Below are positions 8,321 through 18,643 of a DNA stretch of 64,000 bases, one piece after another. Each line of letters begins with the position of its first letter. Position 1 is the first letter of the stretch. Made by a program: the position numbers and the translations under genes. Below the pieces are notes generated by a model. That model saw only the letters and a program-made list of their open reading frames with translations. It was not told the origin of the DNA and did no database searches. The stretch covers positions 434,001 through 498,000 of the forward strand of contig NZ_FOFV01000001.1 in the NCBI RefSeq assembly GCF_900111005.1. The letters run 5' to 3'. Origin of the DNA: Lentzea albida. Lineage in GTDB: Bacteria > Actinomycetota > Actinomycetes > Mycobacteriales > Pseudonocardiaceae.

Positions 8321-9318
8321 CAGATCTTCCCCTCCTCGGTCTGCAGGAGCTTCCGCAGGTACTGGAACGTGATCAGGCCCAGGATGACCATCATCAGCAC
8401 GGAGATCGCGGCCGCGACGCCGAAGTGGCTCTTCGCGATGCCCTCCAGGTACTGCAGGACCGGCAGCGTCGTGCTCTGCCCGCTGGGACCGCCCTCGCGG
8501 AACACCCAGATCTGGGCGAAGACCTTGAAGTCCCACAGGGTCGAGAGGAACGTCACCATCATCAGCAGCGACTTGATCTCCGGCCACGTCACCGCGCGGA
8601 ACGTCTGCCACGGCGAGGCGCCGTCGATGCCCGCCGCCTCGTAGAGGTCGCGCGGGATGCCGACGAGTCCGGCGTAGAGCGAGAAGGCGAGGAAGGGGAT
8701 CGCCTGCCAGATGATCAACAGGCCGACGACGGACAGCGTCGACGAGCCCGAGGAGAACCACGAGTAGCCGGCGAACGAGTCGAAGCCCAGCTGCACCAGC
8801 GTCTTGTTCAAGATGCCGTAGTTCTGGTCGAACATCCACTGGTAGACCGTGGTCGACGCGAGGATCGGCATGGCCCACGCGCAGAGCATCGCGATCTGCA
8901 GGGCGATCCGCACCCACGGCGTCAGCACGCGCATCAGCAGGGCGATGCCGAGGCCCGCGCCCACCGACGCCCCGACGACGGAGACGGTGAACACGACGGT
9001 CCGCAGCGAGACTTCCCAGAAGCGCTCGTCCTGCAGCACGGTCGTGTAGTTGTCGAGGCCCGTCCACACGATCTCGCCGCGGACCAGCTCGCCGAGGTTC
9101 AGCTGGCGGAAGCTCGTCACGAAGACGGAGACGACCGGCCAGCCGATCAGCCAGAGGATCGCGATGAGAGCGGGAGCGAGCAGCAGGTAGGGCAGCGCCC
9201 GGTCGAAGGCGCTGCCCCGGCGGCGGCGCTTGCGCGCCCCACCCGTCACGGCAGGCGGCAGCGCCGGAGGGATGTCCCCTGCCGGCGCTGCCGTTTCGGT
9301 CGTTTCGACGGCCGTCAT
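8320..9318 (-). CDS. dasB: carbohydrate ABC transporter permease (MalF/DasB type)
   Basis: The 332-residue protein has a Pro/Arg-rich cytoplasmic N-terminus (RKRRRRGSAFDR) followed by about six membrane helices. The EAA loop reads DLYEAAGIDGASPWQTFRAV, where the ATPase would dock. It lies between the binding-protein gene and the second permease, and the start/stop overlap with the latter indicates coupled translation. Sugar specificity is inferred from neighbouring hexosaminidase and SIS genes. Confidence 0.86.
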   Translation of the reverse strand: MTAVETTETAAPAGDIPPALPPAVTGGARKRRRRGSAFDRALPYLLLAPALIAILWLIGWPVVSVFVTSFRQLNLGELVRGEIVWTGLDNYTTVLQDERFWEVSLRTVVFTVSVVGASVGAGLGIALLMRVLTPWVRIALQIAMLCAWAMPILASTTVYQWMFDQNYGILNKTLVQLGFDSFAGYSWFSSGSSTLSVVGLLIIWQAIPFLAFSLYAGLVGIPRDLYEAAGIDGASPWQTFRAVTWPEIKSLLMMVTFLSTLWDFKVFAQIWVFREGGPSGQSTTLPVLQYLEGIAKSHFGVAAAISVLMMVILGLITFQYLRKLLQTEEGKI

Positions 9319-9328
9319 CTCAGCTTGG

Positions 9329-10603
9329 CTAGGCCATGGCCTTGGTGATGGCGTCGCTCGCGTCCTTCGTGGCCTGGTCCAGCGACTTCGCGCCGGTCAG
9401 GTACGCGGTGAGAGCGTCCTTCAGCGGGTTCTGGCCCGCCTCGACGGCCGCCCACTTCGGGGTCACCGGGGTGACCTTGCCGTTGGGGGACGAGTCCGCC
9501 ATGGCCTTGCCGATCGCGTTGCTCGCGAGCTTCGCGGTGTCCTTCGAGGTGCCGGGAACCGCGCCGCCCTCGGCGAGCATGTCCTGGTACTTCTTGGACG
9601 ACAGCAGGGCCAGGTACTTCTTGGCCGCGTCCGCGTTCTTGGAGGACGCCGGGATGGCGAGGTTCGAGCCGCCGAGGAACACGGGGGCGGACGAGCCGGC
9701 CTTCTTGGACGGGATCGGGAAGGCCGCGGTCTTGGTGGCCAGGTCCGCGTTCGCCTTCACGGCGCCGCCGAGCTCCCACGGGAGGCCGACCATCATGCCG
9801 ACGTTGCCCGTGCCGAAGACCTCCATCTGCTGGGGCTTCGCCTCGTCGATGTCAGCCGGGACCTTCTTGGTGGCCGACGCGTCGTAGATCGCCTTGTAGG
9901 CCTCGAAGCCCGCCTTCGCCTGCGGGGTGTCGAGCGTGCCGGTCCACTTGCCGCCGTCCTGCTTGGCGATGTCGCCGCCCTCGTCCCAGATGAGGGACAG
10001 CAGGAAGTACCAGGACTGACCGGGCAGGTACAGGGCCTGGAAGTCCGGGTTGGACGCGTTCGCGGCCTTGAGCTTGTTGATCGCGTCGATCCACTCGGCA
10101 CGCGAGGTCGGCGGCTGCGCGACGCCCGCGGCCTGCAGCAGGTCGGTGCGGTAGATGACCGTGCGGTTCGCGGCGTAGAACGGAACGCCGTACTGCTTGC
10201 CGTTCAGCGTCAGCGAGTCCTTGAGACCGCCGAGCCACTCGCCACCGTTGAACTGGCCCGCGTCAGCGGTCAGGTCGGCCAGCGTGCCCTGGTCGGCGAA
10301 GGACGCCGTCTGGGTGTTGCCGAGCTCGATGACGTCCGGCGGCGTGCTGCTGGCCAGCGCGGTGGTCAGCTTCTCCTGGATGCCGGTCCACTTCTGGACC
10401 TCGTACTTGACCTTGATGCCGTTCGCCGACTCGAACTCCTTGTTCAAGGCGTCGGTCAGGGTCGGCGCCGCGGAGCCGTCCATGAGCCACACGGTGATCT
10501 CTTTGGTCTCCGTGCCGCCACCGCTGCTCGTGCTCGTGCCACAACCTGACACGGCCACTGCCAGCGCGGCGGCACCGACAGCGAGTCCTCTCCAGCCCTT
10601 CAC
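9329..10603 (-). CDS. dasA: sugar-binding lipoprotein of ABC transporter (DasA type)
   Basis: The 424-residue protein starts at GTG 10603 (AAAGGG eight bases before) and has a lipoprotein signal peptide ending at VSGC, so Cys would be lipidated. The mature part is a family 1 solute-binding protein (ITVWLMDGSAAPTL, DVIELGNTQTA, YGVPFYAANRTVIYRTDLL, GGSNLAIPASSKN). It is first in the minus-strand operon and has a dre-like operator 45-60 bases upstream, as for Streptomyces dasA. Chitobiose or GlcNAc binding is inferred from context and operator. Confidence 0.87.
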   Translation of the reverse strand: MKGWRGLAVGAAALAVAVSGCGTSTSSGGGTETKEITVWLMDGSAAPTLTDALNKEFESANGIKVKYEVQKWTGIQEKLTTALASSTPPDVIELGNTQTASFADQGTLADLTADAGQFNGGEWLGGLKDSLTLNGKQYGVPFYAANRTVIYRTDLLQAAGVAQPPTSRAEWIDAINKLKAANASNPDFQALYLPGQSWYFLLSLIWDEGGDIAKQDGGKWTGTLDTPQAKAGFEAYKAIYDASATKKVPADIDEAKPQQMEVFGTGNVGMMVGLPWELGGAVKANADLATKTAAFPIPSKKAGSSAPVFLGGSNLAIPASSKNADAAKKYLALLSSKKYQDMLAEGGAVPGTSKDTAKLASNAIGKAMADSSPNGKVTPVTPKWAAVEAGQNPLKDALTAYLTGAKSLDQATKDASDAITKAMA

Positions 10604-10648
10604 AGTTCGCGCCCTTTCACCAAGCCCGGCTCTCGGCCGGAACGTCCA

Positions 10649-10664
10649 AGTGGTGTAGACCAAT
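10649..10664. promoter_or_regulatory. dre-like DasR operator before the dasA-like gene
   Basis: AGTGGTGTAGACCAAT matches about 13 of 16 positions of the dre consensus. It lies in the divergent region between the binding-protein operon and dasR, so it could control both. Confidence 0.7.
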
Positions 10665-10826
10665 GCGGAACAGCGTGTGCTGCGTCACCGCGTCTGTCAA
10701 GCGCGTGACCAAGACGTTGCGAAGTCATCGGACGAATTTCGGGACGGATGTCGGGGGTTCGGACGCACGAATCGACACGGACAAGGCATCCTTGTGATGC
10801 GTGACATGGAGTGCGAGGAGGAGGCC

Positions 10827-11582
10827 ATGCTGGAGACGACGCCTGCATCAGGCGTGGACGCCAGGACGCGTGCGCAACGCGAACCCAAGTACTGGGGTCT
10901 CAAGCGGCACCTGCTCGACCTGTTGAGGGCGCTGCCGCCCGGTTCGCCGATCCCCACGGAACGGTCGCTGGCCGCGGAGTTCGACGTCTCCAGGACGACC
11001 GTCCGCCAGGCGCTCGCCGAGCTCACGGTGGAAGGCCGGCTGCTCCGTGTGCAGGGCAAGGGCACCTTTGCGGCGGAACCCAAGGTCGCCCAGAGGTTGC
11101 AGCTGTCTTCGTACACAGAGGACATGCGCGCCCAGGGCCGCGTGCCGTCGTCCAAGCTGATCGAGGCCTCCGAGATGCCCGCGGAGGCCGAGCTCGCGCG
11201 GCTGCTCGGCGTGCGTCCCGGCGCCAAGGTCCTGCGGCTGCACCGCCTGCGCCTCGCCGACAACGAGCCGATGGCGATCGAGACGACCCACCTCGCGCTG
11301 GGCCGCTTCCGCGGGCTGCGCCGGTACCTGGCGCCCGGCGCCTCGCTGTACCAGGTGCTGTCCGAGCGGTTCGGTGTCGAGATGGGACACGCCGAGGAGA
11401 CGATCGAGACCGCCCTCGCGTCGCCTGAAGAGGCAGAACTGCTCGGCGCCGACATCGGCCTGCCGATGCTGCTGCTCTCACGGCACTCGTACGACACCGA
11501 CGGCAATCCGATCGAGTGGGTGCGTTCGGTCTACCGCGGCGACCGCTACAAGTTCGTCGCCACGCTGAACCGGCCGTCTTGA
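10827..11582 (+). CDS. dasR: GntR/UTRA (HutC-type) regulator, DasR homologue
   Basis: DasR represses amino-sugar genes and is released by GlcN-6-P or GlcNAc-6-P. The 251-residue protein has a GntR winged helix at about 25-95 ([32 protein letters not shown]) and a UTRA domain ([40 protein letters not shown]). AGGAGG precedes the ATG at 10827 by five bases. It diverges from the dasABC-like operon, and dre-like sites occur at 1862, 10649, 44022 and 44684. The MFS gene overlaps its stop, so the two are probably co-transcribed. Confidence 0.88.
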   Translation: MLETTPASGVDARTRAQREPKYWGLKRHLLDLLRALPPGSPIPTERSLAAEFDVSRTTVRQALAELTVEGRLLRVQGKGTFAAEPKVAQRLQLSSYTEDMRAQGRVPSSKLIEASEMPAEAELARLLGVRPGAKVLRLHRLRLADNEPMAIETTHLALGRFRGLRRYLAPGASLYQVLSERFGVEMGHAEETIETALASPEEAELLGADIGLPMLLLSRHSYDTDGNPIEWVRSVYRGDRYKFVATLNRPS

Positions 11583-13039
11583 TCGCCTGGGGCACGCCAC
11601 GCGCCCGCTGGGTGCTGACGACGACGATCCTCGGGTCGGGCATGGCCATGCTCGACGGGACGATCGTCAACGTGGCGCTGCCCCGGATCGGCGCGGAGTT
11701 CGACGCGTCGGTCACCGACCTGCAGTGGATCCTGAACGGGTACCTGCTGGCCCTGGCCTCGCTGATCCTGGTCGCCGGCTCGCTCGGCGACCGGTTCGGA
11801 CGTCGTCGCGTCTACGTCGTCGGCGTGATCTGGTTCGGCGTGGCGTCGCTGCTGTGCGGTGCCGCGTGGAACGTCCCGGTGCTGGTGGCGGCCCGTGTGC
11901 TGCAGGGCGTCGGCGCCGCGTTGCTGACACCCGGCGCGCTGGCGATCCTGCAGTCGTCGTTCAACCGCGAGGACCGCTCGCGGGCGATCGGCGCGTGGTC
12001 GGGTCTCTCCGGCGTGGCCACCGCCGTCGGGCCGCTGGTCGGCGGGCTGCTCGTGCAGGCCTGGTCGTGGCGGCTCGCGTTCCTGGTGAACCTGCCGGTG
12101 GCGGCCCTGTGCGTGGTCCTCGCGCTGCGGTTCGTGCCGGAGTCGCAGGACGACGAGGCGGGCCACCCGAACTACCTGTCCGCGCTGGTCGGCGCGCTGG
12201 GTCTCGCGCTGCTGACGGGCGGCCTGGTCGAGCAGTCGTACCTGGTGGCCTTCGCCGGACTGGTCGCGATGATCGCGTTCGGCGTGGTGCAGAAGCGGTC
12301 GTCCGACCCCCTGGTGCCGCCGGAGCTGTTCCGCAACCGGACGTTCCTGGTCTCGAACGTCCTGACGTTCCTCGTCTACGCGGCGCTGGGCGGCGTGATG
12401 GTGCTGCTCGTGCTGCAACTGCAGATCTCGCTGGGCTACTCGCCGACGGCGTCGGGCCTGGCCAGCGTGCCGATCACGATCATCATGCTGCTGGCGTCCT
12501 CGACGTCCGGCCGCATCGCCCAGCGCCACGGCCCTCGGTTGCAGCTGATCATCGGCCCGATCCTCGTCGGTCTGGGCATGCTGCTGCTCCGCAACGTCGT
12601 GCCCGGTGCCTCGTACGTCCTCGGCGTCCTGCCCGGCGTGCTGGTGTTCGGCATCGGCCTGGCGATCGTGGTGGCCCCGGTGACCGCGACCGTGCTCGCC
12701 TCCGCCCCTGATCACCACGCGGGTGTCGCCTCGGGCGTGAACAACGCCGTGGCCCGCACCGGCGGCCTGCTCGCGACGGCCGTGCTGCCCGCCGCGGTGG
12801 GGTTGATGGGCGACGACTACACGAACCCCGCCGTGATGACCGCCGGGTGGGAGATGGCCCTCGTGCTGTGCGCGGTGGCCGCGATCATCGGTGGCGTGCT
12901 GGCCTTCGGCGTGGACAACCGGGTGCTGGCGGCGGCGCCCGAGCAGCAGGAGGCGCCGCACCCCGGCGAGTGCCTGCACTGCGGGGTGGAGGGGCCGCCG
13001 ACGCACATCCGGTCGGGCGGGGAGAAGGCGCCGCTGTAG
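11579..13039 (+). CDS. MFS drug-efflux transporter, DHA2 (EmrB/QacA) family
   Basis: This ~486-residue, ~14-helix transporter has the DHA2 motifs [14 protein letters not shown] in helix 1, [14 protein letters not shown] between helices 2 and 3, and [19 protein letters not shown]. The TTG at 11579 overlaps the dasR stop (TTGA) and lacks a Shine-Dalgarno sequence, which implies coupled translation; a later GTG near 11609 is possible. The cytoplasmic tail carries a small cysteine motif (ECLHCG). Linkage to dasR suggests a possible role in amino-sugar physiology, but the substrate is unknown. Confidence 0.85.
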   Translation: MIAWGTPRARWVLTTTILGSGMAMLDGTIVNVALPRIGAEFDASVTDLQWILNGYLLALASLILVAGSLGDRFGRRRVYVVGVIWFGVASLLCGAAWNVPVLVAARVLQGVGAALLTPGALAILQSSFNREDRSRAIGAWSGLSGVATAVGPLVGGLLVQAWSWRLAFLVNLPVAALCVVLALRFVPESQDDEAGHPNYLSALVGALGLALLTGGLVEQSYLVAFAGLVAMIAFGVVQKRSSDPLVPPELFRNRTFLVSNVLTFLVYAALGGVMVLLVLQLQISLGYSPTASGLASVPITIIMLLASSTSGRIAQRHGPRLQLIIGPILVGLGMLLLRNVVPGASYVLGVLPGVLVFGIGLAIVVAPVTATVLASAPDHHAGVASGVNNAVARTGGLLATAVLPAAVGLMGDDYTNPAVMTAGWEMALVLCAVAAIIGGVLAFGVDNRVLAAAPEQQEAPHPGECLHCGVEGPPTHIRSGGEKAPL

Positions 13040-13067
13040 GGGCTGGACGGCCGGGCGGGTGCAGGGC

Positions 13068-13121
13068 TCGTGCCTGCGGCACGGCTGGTGTCTGCCGCAC
13101 GGCCGGTGCCTGCGGCGCTCC
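13068..13121 (+). repeat. 18-bp imperfect tandem repeat, three copies
   Basis: Three consecutive 18-base units share the core GTGCCTGCGGCACGGC with few changes. They fill the short convergent gap between the MFS gene and the dehydratase pair. No function is apparent. Confidence 0.6.
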
Positions 13122-13161
13122 GTCCCTACCGCCTGCTGCCAGCCGCAGCCGGCGTCCCAGC

Positions 13162-14070
13162 TCAGCCAGCCAACAGCCTCGCCAGCAGCGCGGGCTCCAC
13201 GTTGCCGCCCGACACCACCGCCACCCCGCCCCCACCGATCTTCTCCTGCGCCGCCACCGCCACGGCCCCACTGGGCTCCGCGACCAGCCGCGCCCGCCGG
13301 ACCAGCCTCACCATCGCCCCGAAGATCTCGTCCTCCGACACCGTGACCACGTCGTCCACGTACCGGCCGATGTGCTCCCAGGTGAGCGCCGAGGGCTCGT
13401 CCCTCAACGCGTCAGCGGCCGTCTGAGCCCGCTTCAGCGGGTCCCAGCGCACCAGTTCGCCCGTTCTGAGCGATTCCGCGATGTCCGCGGCCAGCTCGGG
13501 TTCGGCGCCGAGCACGCGGACGTCCGGGCGCAGCGACTTGACCGCCGTCGCCACGCCGGAGATCAGACCGCCGCCGGACATCGGCACCACAACGGCCTCG
13601 ACGTCCGGCAGGTCCTCGAGGACCTCGAGGCCGATGGTGCCCTGGCCGGCGATCACGTCGGGGTGGTCGAACGGCGGGATCAGGGCCGCGCCGCGTTCCG
13701 CGACCAGGGCTTCCGCGCGTTCGACGCGTTCGGTGATGCCGACGATGAAGACCTCGGCACCCAGCGCGCGGGTGGCCTCGACCTTGACCGCCGGGGTGTT
13801 GTCCGGCATCACGATCGCGGCCGGGACACCGTGCAGGCGCGCTGCGTACGCCACGGCCTGGGCGTGGTTGCCGCTGGAGTACGCGACCACGCCGTTCGAC
13901 CTGTTCTCCAGGCGTGCCAACGCGTTCAGCGCGCCGCGGAGCTTGAACGCGCCGATCGGTTGCAGGTTCTCCGGCTTGATCCATCCAGTTCCGAACGGCA
14001 GCAGCGGGGTTCGCACGACGTGCGGTGCGATCACCGCCGCCGCCGATCGGATGTCTGGGAGCGCGATCAT
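13162..14070 (-). CDS. PLP-dependent threonine/serine dehydratase-like enzyme, copy 2
   Basis: The 302-residue fold-type II PLP enzyme has the Schiff-base region GAFKLRGALNAL, the substrate loop YSSGNHAQAVAYAA, the phosphate-binding MSGGGLISG and the C-terminal VVSGGNVEP. It lacks an ACT regulatory domain, like catabolic dehydratases, serine racemases and EutB-type enzymes. Its ATG overlaps the stop of the upstream paralogue by four bases (ATGA). Much of the sequence is shared with that paralogue (for example IPPFDHPDVIAGQGTIGLEV versus IPPFDHADVIAGQGTAGLEI), so it arose by tandem duplication. The exact substrate is uncertain. Confidence 0.88.
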   Translation of the reverse strand: MIALPDIRSAAAVIAPHVVRTPLLPFGTGWIKPENLQPIGAFKLRGALNALARLENRSNGVVAYSSGNHAQAVAYAARLHGVPAAIVMPDNTPAVKVEATRALGAEVFIVGITERVERAEALVAERGAALIPPFDHPDVIAGQGTIGLEVLEDLPDVEAVVVPMSGGGLISGVATAVKSLRPDVRVLGAEPELAADIAESLRTGELVRWDPLKRAQTAADALRDEPSALTWEHIGRYVDDVVTVSEDEIFGAMVRLVRRARLVAEPSGAVAVAAQEKIGGGGVAVVSGGNVEPALLARLLAG

Positions 14071-14996
14071 CCGAGGATCGACGCCAGGAGGGTGGGCTCG
14101 ATGTTGCCGCCGGAGACCACCGCGACGGCCGGGCCGTCCGGCAGCTTCGCGTTCAGGTACGCGGCGACGGGCACGGCGCCGCTCGGCTCGGCGACGACCC
14201 GCGTGCGGCGGGCGATCTGGTTCACGGCGTCGCGGATCTCGTCCTCGGAGACGGTGACGAAGTCGTCGACGAGCTCGCTGATGTGGGCCCAGGTGAGTTC
14301 CGACGGCTCGGCGCGCAGGCCGTCCGCGATGGTGCGGGCGCGGTCGTGCGCGTTCCAGCGGACCTGCTTGCCCTCGGCGAACGACGCGGCGGCGTCGCCG
14401 GCGAGCTCGGGTTCGACGCCGATCACGCGGACGTCCGGGCGCAGCGCCTTCACCGCGACCGCGACACCGGAGATCAGTCCGCCACCGCTCACCGGCACCA
14501 GAACCGTTGCCACGTCGGGAAGATCGGCGATGATCTCCAGGCCGGCGGTGCCCTGGCCGGCGATCACGTCCGCGTGGTCGAACGGCGGGATCAGCGTGGC
14601 GCCGCGCTCCTCGACCAGTTCGTACGCGCGGGACTCGCGCTCGGTGATGCCGACGACGAACACCTCGGCGCCGTGCGCGCGCGTCGCGTCGATCTTGAGC
14701 TGCGGGGTGTTCTCCGGCACGACGATCGCGGCCGGCATGCCGAGGGTCTTGGCCGCGTACGCGACCGCCTGCGCGTGGTTGCCGCTCGAGTACGCCACGA
14801 CACCGCGTGCCCGGTCCTCGGAAGGTATGCGGGACAACGCGTTCACGGCGCCGCGGATCTTGAACGCACCGATCGGCTGCAACGACTCGGGCTTGATCCA
14901 CAGGCCGGAGTCGAAGGGCAGCAACGGGGTGCGGACGACATGCGGGGCGATGGCGGCTGCGGCCGCGCGGACGTCTTCGAGGGTCACCAGGCGCAT
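14067..14996 (-). CDS. PLP-dependent threonine/serine dehydratase-like enzyme, copy 1
   Basis: The 309-residue paralogue is the upstream gene of the pair and has the same PLP motifs: GAFKIRGAVNAL with the catalytic Lys, YSSGNHAQAVAYAAK, PVSGGGLISG and VVSGGNIEP. It also lacks an ACT domain. The likely reaction is beta-elimination of water from L-Thr or L-Ser to give a 2-oxoacid and ammonia, or a related hydroxy-amino-acid reaction. The helper region differs between copies (WNAHDRARTIADGLR here, WDPLKRAQTAADALR in the other), which may reflect divergent specificity. Confidence 0.88.
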   Translation of the reverse strand: MRLVTLEDVRAAAAAIAPHVVRTPLLPFDSGLWIKPESLQPIGAFKIRGAVNALSRIPSEDRARGVVAYSSGNHAQAVAYAAKTLGMPAAIVVPENTPQLKIDATRAHGAEVFVVGITERESRAYELVEERGATLIPPFDHADVIAGQGTAGLEIIADLPDVATVLVPVSGGGLISGVAVAVKALRPDVRVIGVEPELAGDAAASFAEGKQVRWNAHDRARTIADGLRAEPSELTWAHISELVDDFVTVSEDEIRDAVNQIARRTRVVAEPSGAVPVAAYLNAKLPDGPAVAVVSGGNIEPTLLASILG

Positions 14997-15059
14997 GGGT
15001 CGATGATGCACGTCACCGGGGCACAACCGGTGAACTGTGCCCAACGTCCTACGGGTGTC

Positions 15060-15548
15060 ATGTCTGAGAAGGAGAAGATCACCCCCGTCAAGCTCATCGC
15101 GAGTGTGCTCGCGGCCACCACGGCGGCCGTTCTGAGCCTTCGCCTCAACCTCGTCGGCACCATCGTCGGTGCGATCCTCGCGAGTGTCGTCACGACCGTC
15201 GGCGCCGTGTTCTACCAACGGTCGATGGAACGCGAAAAGCGTTGGCAGATAATAGCTGTCGGCGGTCTGCTCGTGTTCGTCGTGACCGTCCTCACCGCGA
15301 CGAGCGTCCAGCTCGTGACCGGCAAACCCGTGACGGCCGATACGGGCAAACCGTCCACAAGCACCCATACCGAGACGCACACCGAGACGACGAAGACCGA
15401 GACGGTCACCGTCACGGTCCCGCCGAGCGCGTCCACCCCGTCGTCGTCGGGCAGCACGACGACCACCGAACCCACGACGACGTCGACAGGTTCCGGACAG
15501 CCGAGCGACAGTCCCGCGCCCTCCTCCAGCGCCGACCCCATTCGGTGA
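15060..15548 (+). CDS. two-helix membrane protein with Thr/Ser-rich tail
   Basis: The 162-residue protein begins MSEKEKITPVK and has two predicted membrane helices (about 10-47 and 62-80) separated by a basic loop (QRSMEREKRW). The remaining ~80 residues are a low-complexity Thr/Ser/Glu/Pro tail (THTETHTETTKTETVTVTV) that would lie outside the cell if both termini are placed by the positive-inside rule. No family was recognised. It diverges from the dehydratase pair across about 60 bases. No clear ribosome binding site precedes the ATG. Confidence 0.65.
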   Translation: MSEKEKITPVKLIASVLAATTAAVLSLRLNLVGTIVGAILASVVTTVGAVFYQRSMEREKRWQIIAVGGLLVFVVTVLTATSVQLVTGKPVTADTGKPSTSTHTETHTETTKTETVTVTVPPSASTPSSSGSTTTTEPTTTSTGSGQPSDSPAPSSSADPIR

Positions 15549-15723
15549 TCAGTTCACTACGTTGAGCGATAGTTAACTGTCAATGGCTACGCACCGGAGT
15601 TGATCTGTCGTGAGCTGTGACACACTTCGTTCACGTTCGAGGCGGGGCGTCATAGCCGAGAGTTCCGCAACTTCACTCGAACGGGCGAAGTAAATCGGTC
15701 ATAACAGACCGGGAGGAGGCGCA

Positions 15724-15837
15724 ATGAGGCTCGTGGCACGTCCGCTTGAGCCCGGCGCCTGCCGTGGATTCGCGTTGCGACCGAGGACGGGAGGGGTGGG
15801 GCGACCCCTGCCGCCGCCCCACCACCCGTCCCCCTAG
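15724..15837 (+). CDS. candidate 37-residue leader peptide before the protease gene
   Basis: An ATG at 15724 follows a strong GGGAGGAGG and opens a 37-codon frame (MRLVARPLEPGACRGF, then Pro/His-rich GRPLPPPHHPSP) ending at TAG 15835. It lies in the ~360-base leader of the streptogrisin-like gene and its 3' half overlaps a strong hairpin. Ribosome progress through the frame could alter that hairpin, as in attenuation. This is an inference; the frame could also be fortuitous. Upstream, 15549-15700 shows no other recognisable gene. Confidence 0.4.
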   Translation: MRLVARPLEPGACRGFALRPRTGGVGRPLPPPHHPSP

Positions 15838-15873
15838 AGCCCCCGAGAGAGGTCCCTGCAACCGACTCTCGGG
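15785..15873 (+). other. two hairpins in the protease 5' leader
   Basis: The arm 15785-15803 (GGACGGGAGGGGTGGGGCG) pairs with 15814-15831 (CCGCCCCACCACCCGTCC). A second stem pairs CCCGAGAG (15842-15849) with CTCTCGGG (15866-15873). Together they form a structured leader between the candidate peptide ORF and the protease ribosome binding site. No known riboswitch class was recognised. Confidence 0.5.
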
Positions 15874-15894
15874 TTCCCCTGCACCCGAAAGTGA

Positions 15895-17058
<1,164 letters not shown>

Positions 17059-17067
17059 TCCTGAGCT

Positions 17068-17105
17068 GAGAGCGCCGCGGCACCTGCTGGTGTCGCGGCG
17101 TTCTC
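17068..17105 (+). terminator. terminator after the protease gene
   Basis: GAGAGCGCCGCGGCACC pairs with GGTGTCGCGGCGTTCTC around TGCT, with a few G-U pairs. It lies in the convergent gap and may serve both strands. Confidence 0.75.
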
Positions 17106-17109
17106 GCGT

Positions 17110-18030
17110 TCATCGGACCAGCACGACCTTCCCGTGGGCATGGCCCGTCTCGCTCAGCCTGTGCGCGTCGGCGGCCTCGGCGAGGGGGAAGACCCCGGCG
17201 AGCGGCACGGTGAACGAGCCCTGCTCCGCGAGCGCGGCCGCGATGGCGAGACCGTGCAGCGCCTGAGGGTCCGAGCCGGGACCGCCTGCCGTGTGCGTCA
17301 GCCGGACCCCGTGCTCGCCGGACAGGTCGGCGATCGTCACCACGCGATCCGGTGAGCCGGCGATCGGCACCAGTTCCGGCACCGGGCCCGCGCAGTGCAG
17401 GACGGCGTCGACGGCCCGGCTGGCGGAGAGCGCCGCGACCCGGTCCGCCAGCCCTTCGCCGTAGACGACCGGAGTCGCGCCCAGTCCCGCGACGAAGTCC
17501 TGCGTGGACGGCCCGGCCGTGCCGATCACCTCCGCTCCTCGCGCCGCCGCCAGCTGGACCGCCACCGTTCCGACGCCTCCCGCCGCGCCCGCGATCAGCA
17601 CCGTCGTGCCGTCGCGCACGTCCAGCAGGTCGAGCGCCCTGGTGGCGGTCTCCACGTTGGCCGCCGCCCCGCCCGCCTGCTCCCAGCTCAGCGCGGACGG
17701 CCTGGGCGCCCACGCCGCCAGCACCGCGAACTCGGCGTTGGCGCCGCCGAGCCGGGCCAGGTCGACCATCCCGAACACCTCGTCGCCCACCTCGACACCG
17801 CTCACCCCCTCGCCGACCTCGTCGACGACCCCGGCCGCGTCCACGCCCGGCACGTGCGGGAGCGCCAGCCGCGCGCCGAACCGTCCCGACCGCAGTCCGG
17901 CGTCGGCGGGCGTGACCCCGGACGCCCGCACGGCGATCCGGATCTGGCCCGGGCCCGCGTGCGGTTCGGCGACCTCGGCCACGTGCAGCACGTCGGCGGG
18001 CCCGTACTCGGTGAACTGGAGTGCTCGCAT
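17110..18030 (-). CDS. zinc-less alcohol dehydrogenase / quinone oxidoreductase (MDR family)
   Basis: The 306-residue medium-chain dehydrogenase/reductase has the N-terminal MRALQFTEYGPADVL, GVTPADAGLRSG, the GroES-like HVPGVDAAGVVDEVG and the Rossmann AGAAGGVGTVAVQLAAARG. Structural-zinc cysteines are absent, as in NADPH:quinone oxidoreductases. It is divergent from a TetR gene, an arrangement in which the regulator commonly controls the oxidoreductase. The substrate is not determinable. Confidence 0.87.
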   Translation of the reverse strand: MRALQFTEYGPADVLHVAEVAEPHAGPGQIRIAVRASGVTPADAGLRSGRFGARLALPHVPGVDAAGVVDEVGEGVSGVEVGDEVFGMVDLARLGGANAEFAVLAAWAPRPSALSWEQAGGAAANVETATRALDLLDVRDGTTVLIAGAAGGVGTVAVQLAAARGAEVIGTAGPSTQDFVAGLGATPVVYGEGLADRVAALSASRAVDAVLHCAGPVPELVPIAGSPDRVVTIADLSGEHGVRLTHTAGGPGSDPQALHGLAIAAALAEQGSFTVPLAGVFPLAEAADAHRLSETGHAHGKVVLVR

Positions 18031-18079
18031 GACGGCGAAATTAGTGGAACAGGCCGTCCGTTTAGAGGAAACTGAGACG

Positions 18080-18643
18080 GTGACGGCGAATCTGACCCAC
18101 AACCTGCGTTCGGACGCCCAGGACAACCGCGACCGGATCATGGCGGTCGCGCGCGAGGCGTTCGCGACGGAGGGCCTGGACGTGCCGATGCGCGAGCTCG
18201 CCCGCCGCGCCGGGGTCGGTCCGGCGACCCTCTACCGCCGCTTCCCCACCAAGGAGGCGCTCGTGGTGGAGGCCTTCTCGGAGCAGATGGCGGCGTGCAC
18301 GGCCGCGGTCGACGACGGGCTGGCGCACCCCGACCCGTGGCTGGGCTTCTGCCACACGGTGGAGGAGATCTGCCGGCTGCACGTGCTCGACCGCGGGTTC
18401 GCGGCGGCGTTCACGACCGCCTACCCGCGGGCGATCGACTTCGGCGTCGTGCGCGAGACGGCGTTCCACAAGCTCACCGAGCTGATCCGCCGGGCCAAGG
18501 CGGCTGGGAGGCTGCGCGCGGACTTCTCGGTCGACGACCTGGTGCTGCTGCTGATGGCGAGCGGGGGCGTCCGCAACGGGACGCCCGCGATCGCGCGGCG
18601 GCTCGCCACCCTGTTCCTCGAAGGCTCAGCTGAACTGCACTGA
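18080..18643 (+). CDS. TetR-family transcriptional regulator
   Basis: The 187-residue protein has the TetR helix-turn-helix at about residues 15-60 (RIMAVAREAFATEGLDVPMR, ELARRAGVGPATLYRRFPTK). GTG 18080 is preceded by GAGG; an upstream in-frame ATG at 18029 would overlap the start codon of the divergent oxidoreductase. It probably regulates that gene. Its last 18 bases overlap the 3' end of the convergent dioxygenase gene. Confidence 0.85.
   Translation: MTANLTHNLRSDAQDNRDRIMAVAREAFATEGLDVPMRELARRAGVGPATLYRRFPTKEALVVEAFSEQMAACTAAVDDGLAHPDPWLGFCHTVEEICRLHVLDRGFAAAFTTAYPRAIDFGVVRETAFHKLTELIRRAKAAGRLRADFSVDDLVLLLMASGGVRNGTPAIARRLATLFLEGSAELH

Noticed and set aside
15549..15720. Possible ydaO/c-di-AMP riboswitch before the protease
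   Set aside because: The leader is structured, but the conserved ydaO sequence elements could not be found.
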